A program made the position numbers and the translations under genes. The notes beneath the pieces were generated by a model, which saw nothing but the letters and a program-made list of their open reading frames with translations, was not told the DNA's origin and made no database searches. 64,000 bases of DNA, taken from assembly GCA_022385755.1 (NCBI GenBank), contig MU278381.1, positions 62,001 through 126,000 on the forward strand, in the 5' to 3' direction. Position 1 is the stretch's first letter, and the number at the start of each line of letters is the position of its first letter. Positions 10,855 through 23,642 of this stretch are shown one piece after another. Origin of the DNA: Trametopsis cervina (lineage: Eukaryota; Basidiomycota; Agaricomycetes; Polyporales; Irpicaceae).

Positions 10855-12641
10855 ATGGAGGCCACACCTGAGCAACTTGATGCGCTCTTTCCTCACCCAG
10901 GAAATGCAGATATACCCAACAACCTCTCGAAGCGAGTGCCTGCTCCCGTGAGACAAGCCGGATGGACAGACGAGTCTACGCAGCAAGTTCGTGAGCTGCT
11001 GAAGGACAACCACAGGAAGTGGCATATCTTCTTCAACGATCTGCATTTCCACAAGTGCGTACCACCCGCTATACCTCGCATCCAAGTGCTCACGGCTCAT
11101 CCCTAAACAGCCATGCAAGCCATCACCTCCTCGCTATCTACGCCATGGGGGCGAATGGGGACCTGCTCAAGGCAGCTTATGAAACACATGTAGCATACCA
11201 GAAGCCCGCGTTCCCTCCACCTGAGGAAAAGAAGATAAGCACCATTATTGACGAAACCAACTGGAAAGACTACCTCGGGGACGATCGGTACGTCTTCGTC
11301 AATACACACGGCGTATCGTCACGTTGACCATCTCATAAGGTACTACCAAGCATATGTTGCATTTTTCACGAAGAAACTCGTTCGGTCCCCACGAGACATG
11401 AAGACGGTCCTCGAAGAGTACGTCTTCTCAAAGGATGCCAATGTCGTAGCAGGAAAGACAGGGGACGCACCTATGATGCTCAGCCGCTTCCTCGGCGGCT
11501 TCCTTCATCCCCTCATTCACTGCGGCTATGCCGTCGAGTTCGGATTGCCCGGGCTGGTTGCTGAAGGTGAGTATACACCTATATTGTGCTTGACGTTTAC
11601 ATATTCGCCGCAGGCATCGCACAAGCAGCAGTCCAGTCGGCAGAAGCCTCCGCTGCGTACCCTGCTTCGTTATTCGAAGGACCCAAATCAGCGACACTCA
11701 CGTCACAGCTAGCGTCTCTCGTGATCTCCGCAAAACCCGTGAAAGCCGGCGCACGGCCGCATGCGCTGACCGTCCTTGGGCAAATCGCGAGCGACCCTGC
11801 CTTCGAAGCAAAGGCGCTCGGCCTGCCGGTTCCCGATGGCGAGGACGAGAGCAGCATCGACCGTGTTGTCAGAGTGGGTGGAGAGAAGTTGCTGAAGTAC
11901 GCTGCGGAGTGGACGGCGTCGTTGGCCCCTGAGAACGTCACTGCAGAGCTGCTGAGCGAGATGTTGGAAGAGGTGGCCTGGATGAACTCGGTTGTATACG
12001 CTGTTGGAGGGTGGTCAGGGAGGAATGAAGGAGAAGACGAAAAGGGCGACTTCAATGGCGACTTTTTCCTGTAAGTTCACAGGATATTATCTCCTTACCC
12101 AACCGATACTAATTTCGGTCGCAGCATGCACCTCGTCACATCTTCGCTGTTTATCCCCTCCTACCTTAACACACTCACGAAACAATCAGCATCTGTCCTC
12201 CTGCGCACATACTTCACCATTGCCCTTGTGCTCTACGTCGCTCGCGGCCGACCATCACTGCCCATCGCTGAATTCTATGCGAACACCTCCGTGCACCCCG
12301 AACCGCCTTCCTCAGTCACCCCGAAGCCATCGAAGGACACGCTAGCTCCATACACCGCGCCAAACTCGTGGCTGCCCATCATCCAGACAACGCTCGTCCA
12401 TCCCGACGAGCACCTGTGCAAAACCCAGCGGGCGCTCTGGCACTTCGCCGACATGTACGGTGGGACGCCCAAGGGCCGGTTCGACGGGACCGGTGCTCAC
12501 TCGAGGTTGGAAGGGGCTGGGGATCTGGACGGCACATTGTTCGTGCGTGCGGCCGGGTTAACGGCCAACAGGCTTGGGTGGATGCGTGAAGGCCAGGAGA
12601 AAAGGGGGTGGGATGCCAAAGGCTTCTTCAAAGAGAAGTGA
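10855..12641 (+). CDS. Questin oxidase-like protein (DUF4243), copy 1
   Basis: Predicted 525-residue member of the questin oxidase-like family (AflY/GedK/MdpL relatives), cofactor-independent or poorly characterised Baeyer-Villiger-type oxidases that cleave anthraquinone rings in polyketide pathways. Five exons: 10855-11054, 11111-11287, 11340-11566, 11614-12070, 12125-12641; the total is exactly 526 codons. Conserved stretches are LLKDNHRKWHIFFND, NHASHHLLAIYAMGA, the SRFLGGFLHPLIHCGYAVEF core with several histidines, LEEVAWMNSVVYAVGGW, MHLVTSSLF and IQTTLVHPDEHLCKTQRALW. Length and motif order match complete family members, with no break. The gene converges with the PhyH-like gene only 100 nt away. 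Many basidiomycete members are not tied to a known cluster, so the substrate cannot be stated. A paralogue with the same intron positions is at 36326-38110. Confidence 0.9.
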
Positions 12642-12741
12642 TCGCACAACTCAGGGAAGGAATGGAAGTATCACTCGTGTAACAATAGCCTCATGGTGTA
12701 TTTTGTAGTGCTTGCAGTGTATAGTACAATGTCCGAATCGC

Positions 12742-13843
12742 CTAGTTTGCGAGTGAGTAGCCTACCTCGCCTGCGCCCTCTTTCATCCGTACGAGTCTCT
12801 CCAGCATCGACTTGCCCCGCGCGTCGAGACTCTCGCGGAACTCGTCGCTCGTCATCCAGTCCAGCCCGTGTTGCAGCACGTTACGCGCGCGGCTCGATCC
12901 GCCACGTACTGATCCCATCGATGCGTGCAACGTCGCGCGTCGGACGGACGAGTCGTATGTTGCGCAATGCAGTATGTTCGAGTTGTAGAACACCGTCTCG
13001 CCGGCTAATGTCAAGCATGAACGTGTGGCCAACGAAGTTGTCATATAAAGACTTACGTTTGATGATAACTCTCACCGCACCCGGCATATCCAACGGGGTC
13101 TTCGGTGGATCGAGAGTGGACGAATGACCACGCTGTTCGGGCGTGCGAGGGACTTTGTGCGAGCCTGGCACAATGTACAGGCAGCTGTCCTCATACAGGG
13201 CTCTAACATGCCTCTGTGTCAGCAAACATGCAAATGAGTACATGCTTATCCGTACGTGTTCCATTGCGTCTGTAAACATCAAATTCGTCAAATTTCTCAT
13301 TCCAAGCAACGAGGGCTCTTTGACACTCACCCCGTGGTGCCATAGAGCTAAGGCCTCTTGCTCCTGCTCCTCCGTGGCATCCTCACGGACGTCATCCCGA
13401 TGCCATCGTAACGCGAAATCGTGCGTCTCAGGGTTGATCAACATGTTGAATAACTCTGTGCGGGTATAATTTCCGCGTCGATCGGCCAACGGTCCCGGAC
13501 GTGCATGAAATGAGAACTCACCCATCTGGAGATCCTCCTGCTCGCATGCGAGAAGCTCGGCCACTGTCTTCGTCAGCTCGTCTGAGGTGTACCACCGCGC
13601 AAACACGGGTTCGTCCAGAGCAGGATGCATGACATGCTGCACGCCCCACGAATCCGGGTTGCTCTCGTCGAATGGTGGAAACTGGCGTCCAACTGTCCTC
13701 CTATGCGCCCACTGACCACTACGCGTCCGCGCAATGGCACGCTCGGCCGCGACGCGGAGGTCATCGAAGAGCGACGGAGGAATCAGAGACGGGACGACGA
13801 CGAATCCCTGGGCATCGTACAGGGTCTTGAAGGCCGTTGACAT
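12742..13843 (-). CDS. Phytanoyl-CoA dioxygenase-like Fe(II)/2-oxoglutarate oxygenase
   Basis: Predicted 311-residue PhyH-family dioxygenase, which couples decarboxylation of 2-oxoglutarate to hydroxylation of an organic substrate. Exons: 13843-13331, 13269-13256, 13202-13057, 13004-12742. The frame closes exactly. The second exon is only 14 nt; splicing it in gives HHGTQWNTALYEDSCLYIVP, the usual family sequence before PGSHKVPRT. The metal-binding HxD is in LRWHRDDVRED (exon 1), the distal histidine in VFYNSNILHCATYD, and the 2-oxoglutarate arginine follows in SSVRRATLHASMG. Fungal relatives are often uncharacterised, while some act in secondary metabolism. Position next to the questin oxidase and the reductase fragment makes a metabolite-tailoring role possible but unproven. 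Confidence 0.88.
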
Positions 13844-15843
13844 CGTGGATCAAAGAATATCGGAGACGGTCTTCGTTAGGTCGTAAGGTGGCTGATGATC
13901 TTACGATAACCGGTCAACCACGCACACGCTCTCGTGATTAGCTACATATGTTCGTGGAATGGACAGAAAACTCACTAAGTCAGCAGCTCATCTGACAGAG
14001 GTCGAGACTCGGCGAGACTCACAGTGTGAACTGTAATGAGAATTTGTAGGAGGGGGCCGATCAACAGAACTTTGGGTATGAGACTGCGCTCCTAAGTCGG
14101 ATCGTGTCCGCCCGTTATGCAGAGATGGAATTCGTCTGCGCCTGTCAATGTCGTCTACCGGAAGTTGAGTAGGAGCGAGACATTTGGTTGACAAGGCTAA
14201 CAGGCCCGCAGCGCATCGCAGGACTATTACAAGTCAGTAGCGTGATGCTCTGCTCTCGTTCAAGCCACCATCCAATTAGACTGTCCACAAGAATCATCAA
14301 GAACATAGTGCGCTCCGCGCTGATCTGTCGAGACCTGGAAAAGAACATCCGCCCCACAGCCTTGTCAGTGAAAATGTAGTGTCCGTTGCGATCGTCGCTG
14401 CTGCTTATCATTCCGACACGAATGCTGCGCACAACGCTCTGGTGACCAACACAGAGGAGACATTGCGCTGAGACACAATAGGGCATATTGCGAAACCATT
14501 CCTTCATTCAAACTGAACACGACTTCTGAGCTTCTAGTATTTGATGCTCAGGGTCTATCTTCCATGTAGGAGGGAGTATTCGACATCCAAACATTGCGCT
14601 GAGAGTGATCAATGCATTGCGGATAGACGATGTTGTAGATCTGAGCGTCTTGCGGGCCGGGATGCAATAAAGACGGTACCACTGTGGTCGAAACCGGGGA
14701 ATAGCTTCAGCATCGGCAGAAGAGGGTCGAAAGCGTGAGTACGATGCAGACCATAAAGGATAGCGATGGGCGGGATAACAAGAAGAGGGATATACACACA
14801 CCACCGTGTTAGTGTATCAGTCTAGCCGCATTTACGCAGCTCGCTAGAAGACAGGTGGAATGTTCACGCATCAACTGGTTTCCGTGTACCTGCGGTGAGC
14901 GACTAGAGTACGCTAGCCAACATGATAGCCTACAGATTGAGTTGACAAACCAGGTCAGCGAGCGGGGAAGAGCAAGTGGCGGCGGCGTATGTACCTTGCT
15001 CTCCTAACCGCAACACGAGGCTACGAGACGCAAAAGCCGTGTAATGTAGCGAATTAACCACCAGTGAGCCCGCGCAGTAGTGGGAAAGGAAGCTCCCGAG
15101 GCCATGATCTATTCATGTACTTACGTCTTATCCAGTAAGCTTCTCTTGCGACAGCGCTCGGGTGCTATCTTGTATGGTGGACGTGTTGACAGCGAGGGTG
15201 GGGCCAGAAAGCATCCACAGAAATCAGGAATGCTCTGAAGGTTTGCCGGGAGGGAAGATTGCCGTGCCAAAGACCGCTCGGGCCATCGGTCTGTCACAAG
15301 CTCAACCACTCAGCCACCATTGGCTGACTTTGGCCATGAGGTCCAGTGCAAAGAGAAAGACCGGTAGTGTGTGAAACACGTCGTTCAGTTGGCTACCGTC
15401 TGATTTCGTCCGTTCGGTATGCGTTGTTCCCTCATTTCCTGAGACGCAGAGGATGTTTTCCACGTGGAACGTTCACTGGATATAATTTTATATGCGAAAC
15501 ATCAGAATACTGTTCAGCGGGGACTCGAGCATGATTGGCTTACCATTCGGAATGGCAAGAAAAGACGCGAATGTCAAGGTTACCAGGCCAGGCTAAGACG
15601 GTGATGGAGGTCGGAATAAATGCTGGCTGGCCGACGTTTCAGAGCGTCTGTGTGGAAGTTGCCGGCCACGCAGGAATGAGTGGCCGCGGTTCTAAGCATC
15701 TGTTCTCCTAAACTTATGAGGGTTCTCCAAGAAAACATGGCCATCCTATTAATCGCGGCCGTTTCGGACGGGGCCTCTTCGCGTCCGGGTTGTCTCTCAC
15801 CGTCACCTTCTCCTCCCTAACCACCTTGTCAAGATAACTCTTC
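13844..15843. other. 2 kb region without a supported gene
   Basis: Several minus-strand frames occur (14145-14507, 14508-14804, 14609-14797). One contains a hydrophobic run (PLLVIPPIAILYGL) that could be part of a membrane protein, but I could not assemble exons into a recognisable family. It may be a decayed gene. The end of the region should contain the promoter of the SLATT gene. Confidence 0.4.
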
Positions 15844-18293
15844 ATGAGTGATCGCGCGCCGTCACAAGCTGAGGAAGCGGGTAGTTCTAGGTCGAGATCT
15901 GGGGCAGCTAGCGTCGAAGCTGAGCCAGTGGCCGCTGCAGAATACGATGCTCGTACGTTCATTGTTTCCTCGCTGTCGAACACTGTCAAGACAGCTGACG
16001 GTCCCTTTGTAGGTTCTGCTTCTGTAGCAGATGTGGCAAGCATGAATGCAGACCCTACTATCCCAATTCAAGCTGCCAACACTTCAGCCTCGTCCTTATC
16101 CTACGTGTCTGTCCCGGGCCCTCAACAATTCGAACCAGTAGAAGCACTACTAGTCACATCGCCTGTGGCCGATGGCGGCACGTCAGCTCCTACAGAGTCT
16201 GTCGCCGCGGTGCTCATCAGTGAGTCTTGAGCTTCTCGATAGGTTCCAAAGTTAACAATCTATAATGCGTTCGATAGGCCCTGTCAATACCTCTCGACAG
16301 TCGATACCACTTGGTGCACAAGTGGTACCTATCACGGGTTCTCCTGTTGCATCTTCTGCTGGTATATGTTCTCCATTCTCATAATGTTCAGACCCTGACT
16401 GTGCAATCAGGACATGCGGCATCCGTACGCTCCGCGCCGCCCGTAGAGAGCGCATATATTGGCAGCCCATCGGGCCCTGCGTCTTCTGTAGGCCATGTCA
16501 GCGTCTCTCAGCAGCCCATATCAGTCATACAAGCTGTTCCCCCTCCGGCCCTTCCGTCCGCAGGGTCGTCGTCGACCCTTCCAAGCGCTGCAGTGTCTGT
16601 GTCTGGTAAGTCTTCTTGATGACGTGCTGTACGTGGTACTCAGCGCATACTCTATGACAGGCACCCCGCCACAGCCCGCAGAAGCCTCGTCGTCTGCCCA
16701 ACGCGTTATTCTTATTCCGACCACAACTGTATATTCAATGCCCCCGCAATCATCACAACAAAGCTTCCCTGAAGCCGCGCCGCCCCCGCCGCCAAAGACT
16801 TACGCTCACAGCGGTACATCAGCACCCACCGGCGCTCACCCTCAGCAGTTCTATGCTCCATCGGCCCCAAACATTTCGATCGGATCTGGAATGGACATTG
16901 CCAATGGTTCGACGAATGTCGCCCCTCCTGCGCATTCGCCCAGAGAGCGCCCACCCTCCTTGACTATGCCAGGAACTTACATGCCAGAACCCCAGCCATC
17001 CCTTCCGATTCACATGCAGCCGCACCAGCAACCGCGCCATGAACGACGCTTATCATTGACATGGGATCCAAATACCTATTCGCGCCATTCCCATTCTTCC
17101 CTCAACCGCGGGCCTCCACTGTCTCCCCCGCATACTACGGCGCTGACAAATATCGACTCAGGGAGGTATCCCCAGTCGCCCACGCAAGAGCAGATTGAAG
17201 CTCGCCTGGGCGGGGAGACTGACTACTTTGCACAATCCCCGGGTGTGCAGCCACCGCAGCCTGCATTAAGCCGCCATTCTAGCTCCAGGCGTTCGTACGG
17301 CGGGAGAGATAGACCTGCAAATTACTACGACCAACCACCGGTGCCTTCACAACAGCAGAGGCAGCCGACACCGAATGCGCGTGGCGATGACGATCAGCAG
17401 CCTGGTGAGTCCAGGTGGCAGAGCCTGCAACATTTTCTTTGCGGTCGCAGAAAGCACTCGACCCGATCAAACACTGAGTCTATTATGTCTGGCACAGACT
17501 ACTCCTTGGGCGACGGAGTAAGTGTCTCATTTGTGCCGATCGATTAGATACCAAACGTTATAACAGACTTCGAGAACTGTTGGACGACGTCTTCGTCTGA
17601 CGTTGAAGCATGCGGAAAAAGAACTGGAGAAGGCAAGAAGCCAAGGTACTTCAGCAATTATGAATGCGATCATGTGTTACTGACAGACGATCCCTGGTTC
17701 AGCGAGAGTGACCGGATGGTCGCTGAACATCGCCATCGGAGCGCAAGTCATTCTTGGTGCGCTGACTACAGGAGTTGCGGCTGCTACATCGGGGCGGCAG
17801 GTAAGTATCTCCACCTGATTGAATGCGCACGTATACTCAAGTCTCTTTCTCGCGCTCATCATAGACATCCATCGCGACCTCGATCCTTGGTGGTCTTTCA
17901 ACTCTCGCCGCATCGTACCTTGCGCGAGCACGAGGCTCCGGTGAGCCCGAAGCATCTTCGTTGCGCTGCAAAGACCTCGAGAATTTTGTCCGCGAGCTGG
18001 AGAGCACGTGCCTTGACCGCGGGAATGAGCCAGCGCCCGACGACAACAAAATCGTCATGAGTTTCCGTGCCAGGTTTGAGGAGATCATGGGAAACGCCCC
18101 TGCAGGTGTCAACATAGCAGAGATGCTAAAAGACAAGATCAAGGAGGAGTACCAGCATTTTACCAACGTGCAGCCGGTTGCGCACGATGCGAAGCAAGAG
18201 GACTACGACAGGACTCACATCCAGGCCCAAACTCAGACGCATCAGCAACCTCGGTCGTCCCAACATCCGGGGCCGTCGAGGCCACATCAATGA
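15844..18293 (+). CDS. Fungal SLATT-domain (2TM) protein with long disordered N-terminus
   Basis: Predicted 705-residue protein. Seven exons: 15844-16219, 16278-16361, 16411-16605, 16661-17517, 17567-17645, 17703-17800, 17865-18293. About 500 N-terminal residues are low complexity, rich in Ser, Pro, Gln and Ala, with SRHSSSRRS and polyproline stretches, and are surely disordered. The C-terminal domain begins TSRTVGRRLRLTLKHAEKEL, then VTGWSLNIAIGAQVILGALT (helix 1, about residues 533-555) and TSIATSILGGLSTLAASYLA (helix 2), then RARGSGEPEASSLRCKDLEN and a helical tail. This is the fungal SLATT family (SMODS and SLOG-associating 2TM effector). Bacterial SLATT proteins are predicted membrane effectors of nucleotide-signal conflict systems; the fungal role is unknown. 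Gln-rich tail TQTHQQPRSSQ ends the protein. I am confident of the domain and exon chain. Confidence 0.87.
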
Positions 18294-18805
18294 GGCTCAC
18301 AATTGGCTTCAGCATTCTACCTACCATTCACGAACTAGACGAGGCCGCCGCCAGCAGTCTCAGTCATGATCATGCTGCTTGCACAGTGCACTCCAGTCGT
18401 TGACTTCCATACGCATCTCAGCGCCGCCATTCGAGGACTCTGTCACCAGAGCATGCAGCATCACTCGTACTTTATAGCCTAATCAGTATTTTTCTCGGGT
18501 TCTTTGGTTCTTTACTTGTATTTTGTATCCATAGTGTGCATAGGGAACTGTTTGCGTTCCACACGGGCTGATGACATTCACGGGGTTCATTGCAAATAAT
18601 GACATAGTAGTTCATAAAATGTTATGGCGTTTGCATAACTACGTCTACTCGGCCATTGACTGTTTGCTTTGAAATGCGCTCTCGGGAGAGATGGTGAACA
18701 TTACTTGAATATGCATGGCGAGCTATGATACAGTGACCGGAACGTGGTGGTTCTAATTATCAGCTGCAACCAGTTATGCAAGGATGAACGTTCCGGGTCG
18801 CCGAA
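18294..18805. other. Intergenic region between convergent genes
   Basis: About 510 nt between the SLATT gene and the CFIm25 gene, which converge. It should contain both 3' untranslated regions. No gene is seen. Confidence 0.5.
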
Positions 18806-19810
<1,005 letters not shown>

Positions 19811-20343
19811 GTTGCTTTTGAGGTGATTAAGGTGGCGAGTTGACCTGCAGACGCGACTGCCGTAGCGTGACTTCAGCGAGTGTCACGGTGAACTATCACG
19901 TCACATAGGTCACTCATAGGCCTGGGGTGTCGCGTCGTTGGCCACAACTACGCGTTTGTTTCGTCTTGACTATTACTGACCTCTACGTGATACAGATGAC
20001 TTTCTCAACGGCATACCTCAGATATATTTATCCCTCGGTAATGCTTACAGATTTAAGCTGCGGAACCTTGGGAAAAGAACAATCAGCTCAAAGTCTGGCT
20101 GAAGCCATCGCTAAGATCGGCCCCGCTCTATCAGTGAAGAAGGCGTAAAATAGGTATGCGTCATAAGAAAGTCGTCAGTAACTTACTTATCCTTCACGTA
20201 AAGCTTAATGAATTCCCAAGACCTGTCAGCCGGTCATAGTACACGCAGTTCTCACCCGGTCGACGGTCCCACCGCATATATAAGGGCTCCCGGGCTGTTT
20301 ATGTCCACTGTCGTACTACTACAGTTTCAACTTCATCGCCATC
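19811..20343. promoter_or_regulatory. Divergent promoter region with TATA box at 20277-20283
   Basis: Spacer of about 530 nt between two divergent genes, CFIm25 and the alpha/beta hydrolase. TATATAA at 20277-20283 is 61 nt upstream of the hydrolase start codon and is followed by a short leader. No gene is seen inside. Confidence 0.55.
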
Positions 20344-21435
20344 ATGGACGTAGTTGCAGCACGCTCCGATCTGATTAACGATGTCATTCCGCAGGCTAAT
20401 TTCAGTGAGTGTCTTCAGGACATGCTCTCAGTACCAGATGACTAAATTCGCATACGACTGCAGTGAGAGAGACCTTTCATCCTCTGCTCGAGGCTCGCGA
20501 GGCTGAGATAACAGCCATTCCCCGCAAGACCTTCAAGTACGGCGCCACAGATCGACACCATGTACGTGCGATGCCATTTTGTGCGCTGTTGAATGCAAAT
20601 AATGAGAAATCGCTACGCAGCTTGATGTCTATTTCCCTCCAGAAGGAGGCTCTGGCAGTGCACCATTCTTATTCTTTGTCTATGGGGGTGGCTACCTTGG
20701 AGGAGACAAGATATTCAGCTCTTTTCCTCTCATACACCGCAACGTAGGCGCGTTCTTTGCAAAGCAAGGGTATGATTTCTTTTTTACATCCTAAATTATT
20801 GCACAAACTCATACGGTTGTAGATTTGTGACGGTCATTGCAGATTATCGTTTGCTCCCTAATATGACGTACCCGGATCCTGCAACGGACATCAAGGATGC
20901 CGTAGCATTTGTCGTGGCTCATGTCGATGAAATCAACGCGGACGTCACCGTCAAAGGCGATTCGGAGCACATTTTCCTTATGGGCCATTCTGCCGGGGCT
21001 GCAATCATCGCCACAGCCATGCTTATTCCTGGCCACATTCCTGCTCAACTTCAGTCGAAAATCAAAGGGCTTATCCTACTGGGTGGTGCATACGACTTTA
21101 GTGGCATAGCGTCAACCCTGCCGTTCCTTACCGGCTACTACGGAGACCAGAAGGGAGTTCAGAAACACCAGCCTCTTGCCTTACTCGAAAGCGCTCCAGA
21201 CGATCTCGTTCGCGCATTGCCTCCTGTTTTCATACTCGTCAGCGAAAAGGAACCTGACGACCATGCCAGCAGGAACGCAAACTTCCGTGATGTGCTCGCG
21301 CGGAGGTCTGGTGCCGATATTCCGTTTTTCGTGATGAAAGATCATAACCATACCAGCGTTCCTTTCAGTCTATTCAGCGGACAAGGAGAGGAGTGGGCCC
21401 ACGAGGTGGCTAAGTGGGTGAAAGAACATTTGTAG
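20344..21435 (+). CDS. Alpha/beta hydrolase (carboxylesterase/lipase type)
   Basis: Predicted 306-residue cytosolic hydrolase of the esterase/lipase (BD-FAE, kynurenine formamidase-like) group. Exons 20344-20404, 20464-20561, 20621-20769 and 20823-21435 give an exact frame. The oxyanion motif is FLFFVYGGGYLGGDK (about residues 70-84), a variant of HGG. The nucleophile elbow is MGHSAGA with Ser159. The acid is probably the Asp in EKEPDDHA or a nearby position, and the histidine is in MKDHNHTSVPFSLF. There is no signal peptide (start MDVVAARSDLINDVI). Substrate is unknown; esters or amides of small acids are likely for this fold. An intergenic TATA box 61 nt before the ATG supports the start. 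Confidence 0.88.
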
Positions 21436-21729
21436 GTTCTTACGTGATATCTGGAAGGCATTGATACGGATGATCATGTACAAATTCACAATATCATTGG
21501 GACAGCATTTGACCGTTTTGAACGAGATGCGAGAGCCTACGGTAAGGTCGAGGTCAAAACCGGTCGTCCGCAGTAGAAGGTATGGGGCTGCGTATGACCG
21601 TACTATTATGCAGCGCGGAGGAATGGCTTATTGACTATCAACTAACCTCATATCAGTTCCCTAATACCCGCAAAGGGCTTCGAGTGGCGTTGCAGAGGGC
21701 ATTCTACATGCAGATTGCTGCCCTTGGAA

Positions 21730-23264
21730 ATGACCAAATCGAGTAGCAATGCCTCATGGCATCTGAAAGAGGTTATTAAAGGTGCGTGTCCTCATGCTTT
21801 ACACACCGTCGCTATCCATTGCTTCAACTATCATGTCCTATCGACGCGGGCCACGTACGGTTCACCAGACGGTTCGTGCATACCTGGCGATTTCCTTTCA
21901 AAGACTGATAACATTCCTGTTCAGGAACCTCTGCCAGGCCCTGAACGGCTTAGATATGAGCCACAAAGAGCCCAGAGACGTTCCACGGTATGACCTGCGT
22001 TGAGAGAGTTGGTATGCGTCGCAACTAATAGCCTCGCGGATAGGGGAAAGTATGTAACCGCTGCGGACTACAGGAAATATTTATAGGACCAACAAAGAAG
22101 TTACGCGCATGCGGAAAATGTATGGCGGTTTATCGCAAGGTTTATTACTGCTCGCGGTGAGCTTCCCTGCCCCGCATGTCTTTCGCTACTCTGACATATT
22201 CATATACGCAGGAAATGTCAGATAGAAGATTGGCACAACGGAACCCCGACACCGCACAGACGGGTCTGTGGGGTCAGACTGTCACCTGAAACCCGTGAAC
22301 CACCGCCGCCAACCACGAGACTTAGTGTACACAGGGAGTCCATTTTCCGCATCCCTGAGCCCGACCCGACTTTCAAGAGATCAGCAAGCCTTCGCTATCA
22401 AATAATGTTCCTATCCCAGCATCCCTACGTTGACTATACTGTGAGTACACTTTTCAGTCGTTATCTAGATTGGAGAAGATTCTAAGGTGAAATTCCTAGT
22501 TCATTTTCCCAGATCCCCTTTCAAATCAGGGCGTGTTTATACGCCCACTCGCTGGTGAGCGATCTGACTCGCTAACGCAGCCTTGTGATAATGAGAAATA
22601 CTGACCTGATTGCAGACAGGCGAAGTTTCCTCACACTCCGCGATGAAGGTACATCCATATAGCTCTTCGATGCGCGAATTAACGCTGTTGTGTTACACCA
22701 CTAGCACTAAGATCTGGCGAGCTAGAGGCAGTGCAGCTCATGTACTACATGCTGATAGGCCCTGCCGAAGGCATCAACTATACACGTCTGTCGCTCAAGG
22801 AGCAGCTTGAGCGCGAGTATGAAGTGACTTTGCAAGACTTACCAACTGGGTGGCGGGTCCCGCTCAATATCGAGCCAAACAGCCCTGAACGCATATCATT
22901 CGTGTTACCACTGTCACACAACTTCGATCAAGAGTGGCCACACCTGGTGGCTCAAAGGGAACTTGGTCCAGAGGACAGCCGTGCCGAAACATCGGTATCT
23001 AGTGATATGTTCCCCGGTGCTCTCCTAGACCTCGACGACCCCGAAAATATACAGGGTCCAGGGAGCACCGCAGATAGAGTCTTTGCCGCGGCTGTGTTCT
23101 ATACCTCCTTCACAGGAGTATCGTTATATCTCTTCTTCCTCTCCATGCGCTATCTACTGGAGAATCCGTTGTTGTTGATATTTGTGGGCCCACTTCTGGG
23201 AAGTATCTTTCAGGTGTTTTCTGGAGTGTTCTGGTATGGACATCGTTATATATGGGAGAATTGA
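21730..23264 (+). CDS. MYND zinc-finger protein with C-terminal membrane segments
   Basis: The proposed start MTKSSSNASWHLKEVIK splices to DGSCIPGDFLSKTDNIPV and PERLRYEPQRAQRRST, then to the zinc finger: VCNRCGLQEIFIG, LRACGKCMAVYRKVYYCSR and, after an intron, KCQIEDWHNGTPTPHRRVC. This gives the C-C, C-C, C-C, H-C pattern of MYND, a protein-interaction zinc finger. Downstream exons encode SIFRIPEPDPTFKRSASLRY, FIRPLADRRSFLTLRDEAL and LMYYMLIGPAEGINY. The last exon has GWRVPLNIEPNSPERISFVL and two hydrophobic segments, FAAAVFYTSFTGVSLYLFFL and NPLLLIFVGPLLGSIFQVF, near the C-terminus. Exon 1 is 21730-21781. MYND proteins with membrane anchors are common but uncharacterised in basidiomycetes. 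The finger is certain; the first exon is likely but not proven. Confidence 0.75.
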
Positions 23265-23642
23265 CGATGTCGCAATAGCCGTGTATATTACAGAAACGAG
23301 TGTCAGTCCTGTATTTACTTGTACCACACATAGTATGCATTGCAAAGTTGGCAAGATTATCTTTGTTCGTGAGTACCACGGCTGCCAGAACCGATCAATT
23401 AGGTCAATCGGGCGTTTGTGTGCCCATACGCGTCTGGTGCGCGGCAGGTGCACGGCGAACGTACCAGGGCTAGCAGCAGCACTGCTTTCCTCCTTGACCC
23501 ACTCCATCACGTTCAGAACCAACACTTGTTTGGTTTGTCTTTTTAGACATCTAAAACCACATCTACACTTACATTTTCGTAGGAAGAGGATACTACTCCA
23601 GCCACTGTGAGCTTACTATAACAAACCGCGGAAGGGCGCGCA
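23265..23642. other. Intergenic region, MYND gene to DnaJ gene
   Basis: About 380 nt. A minus-strand frame (start near 23525, MLVLNVMEWVKEESSAAASP) could be the first exon of a small divergent gene, but I recognise no family and cannot find a convincing second exon. Confidence 0.35.
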
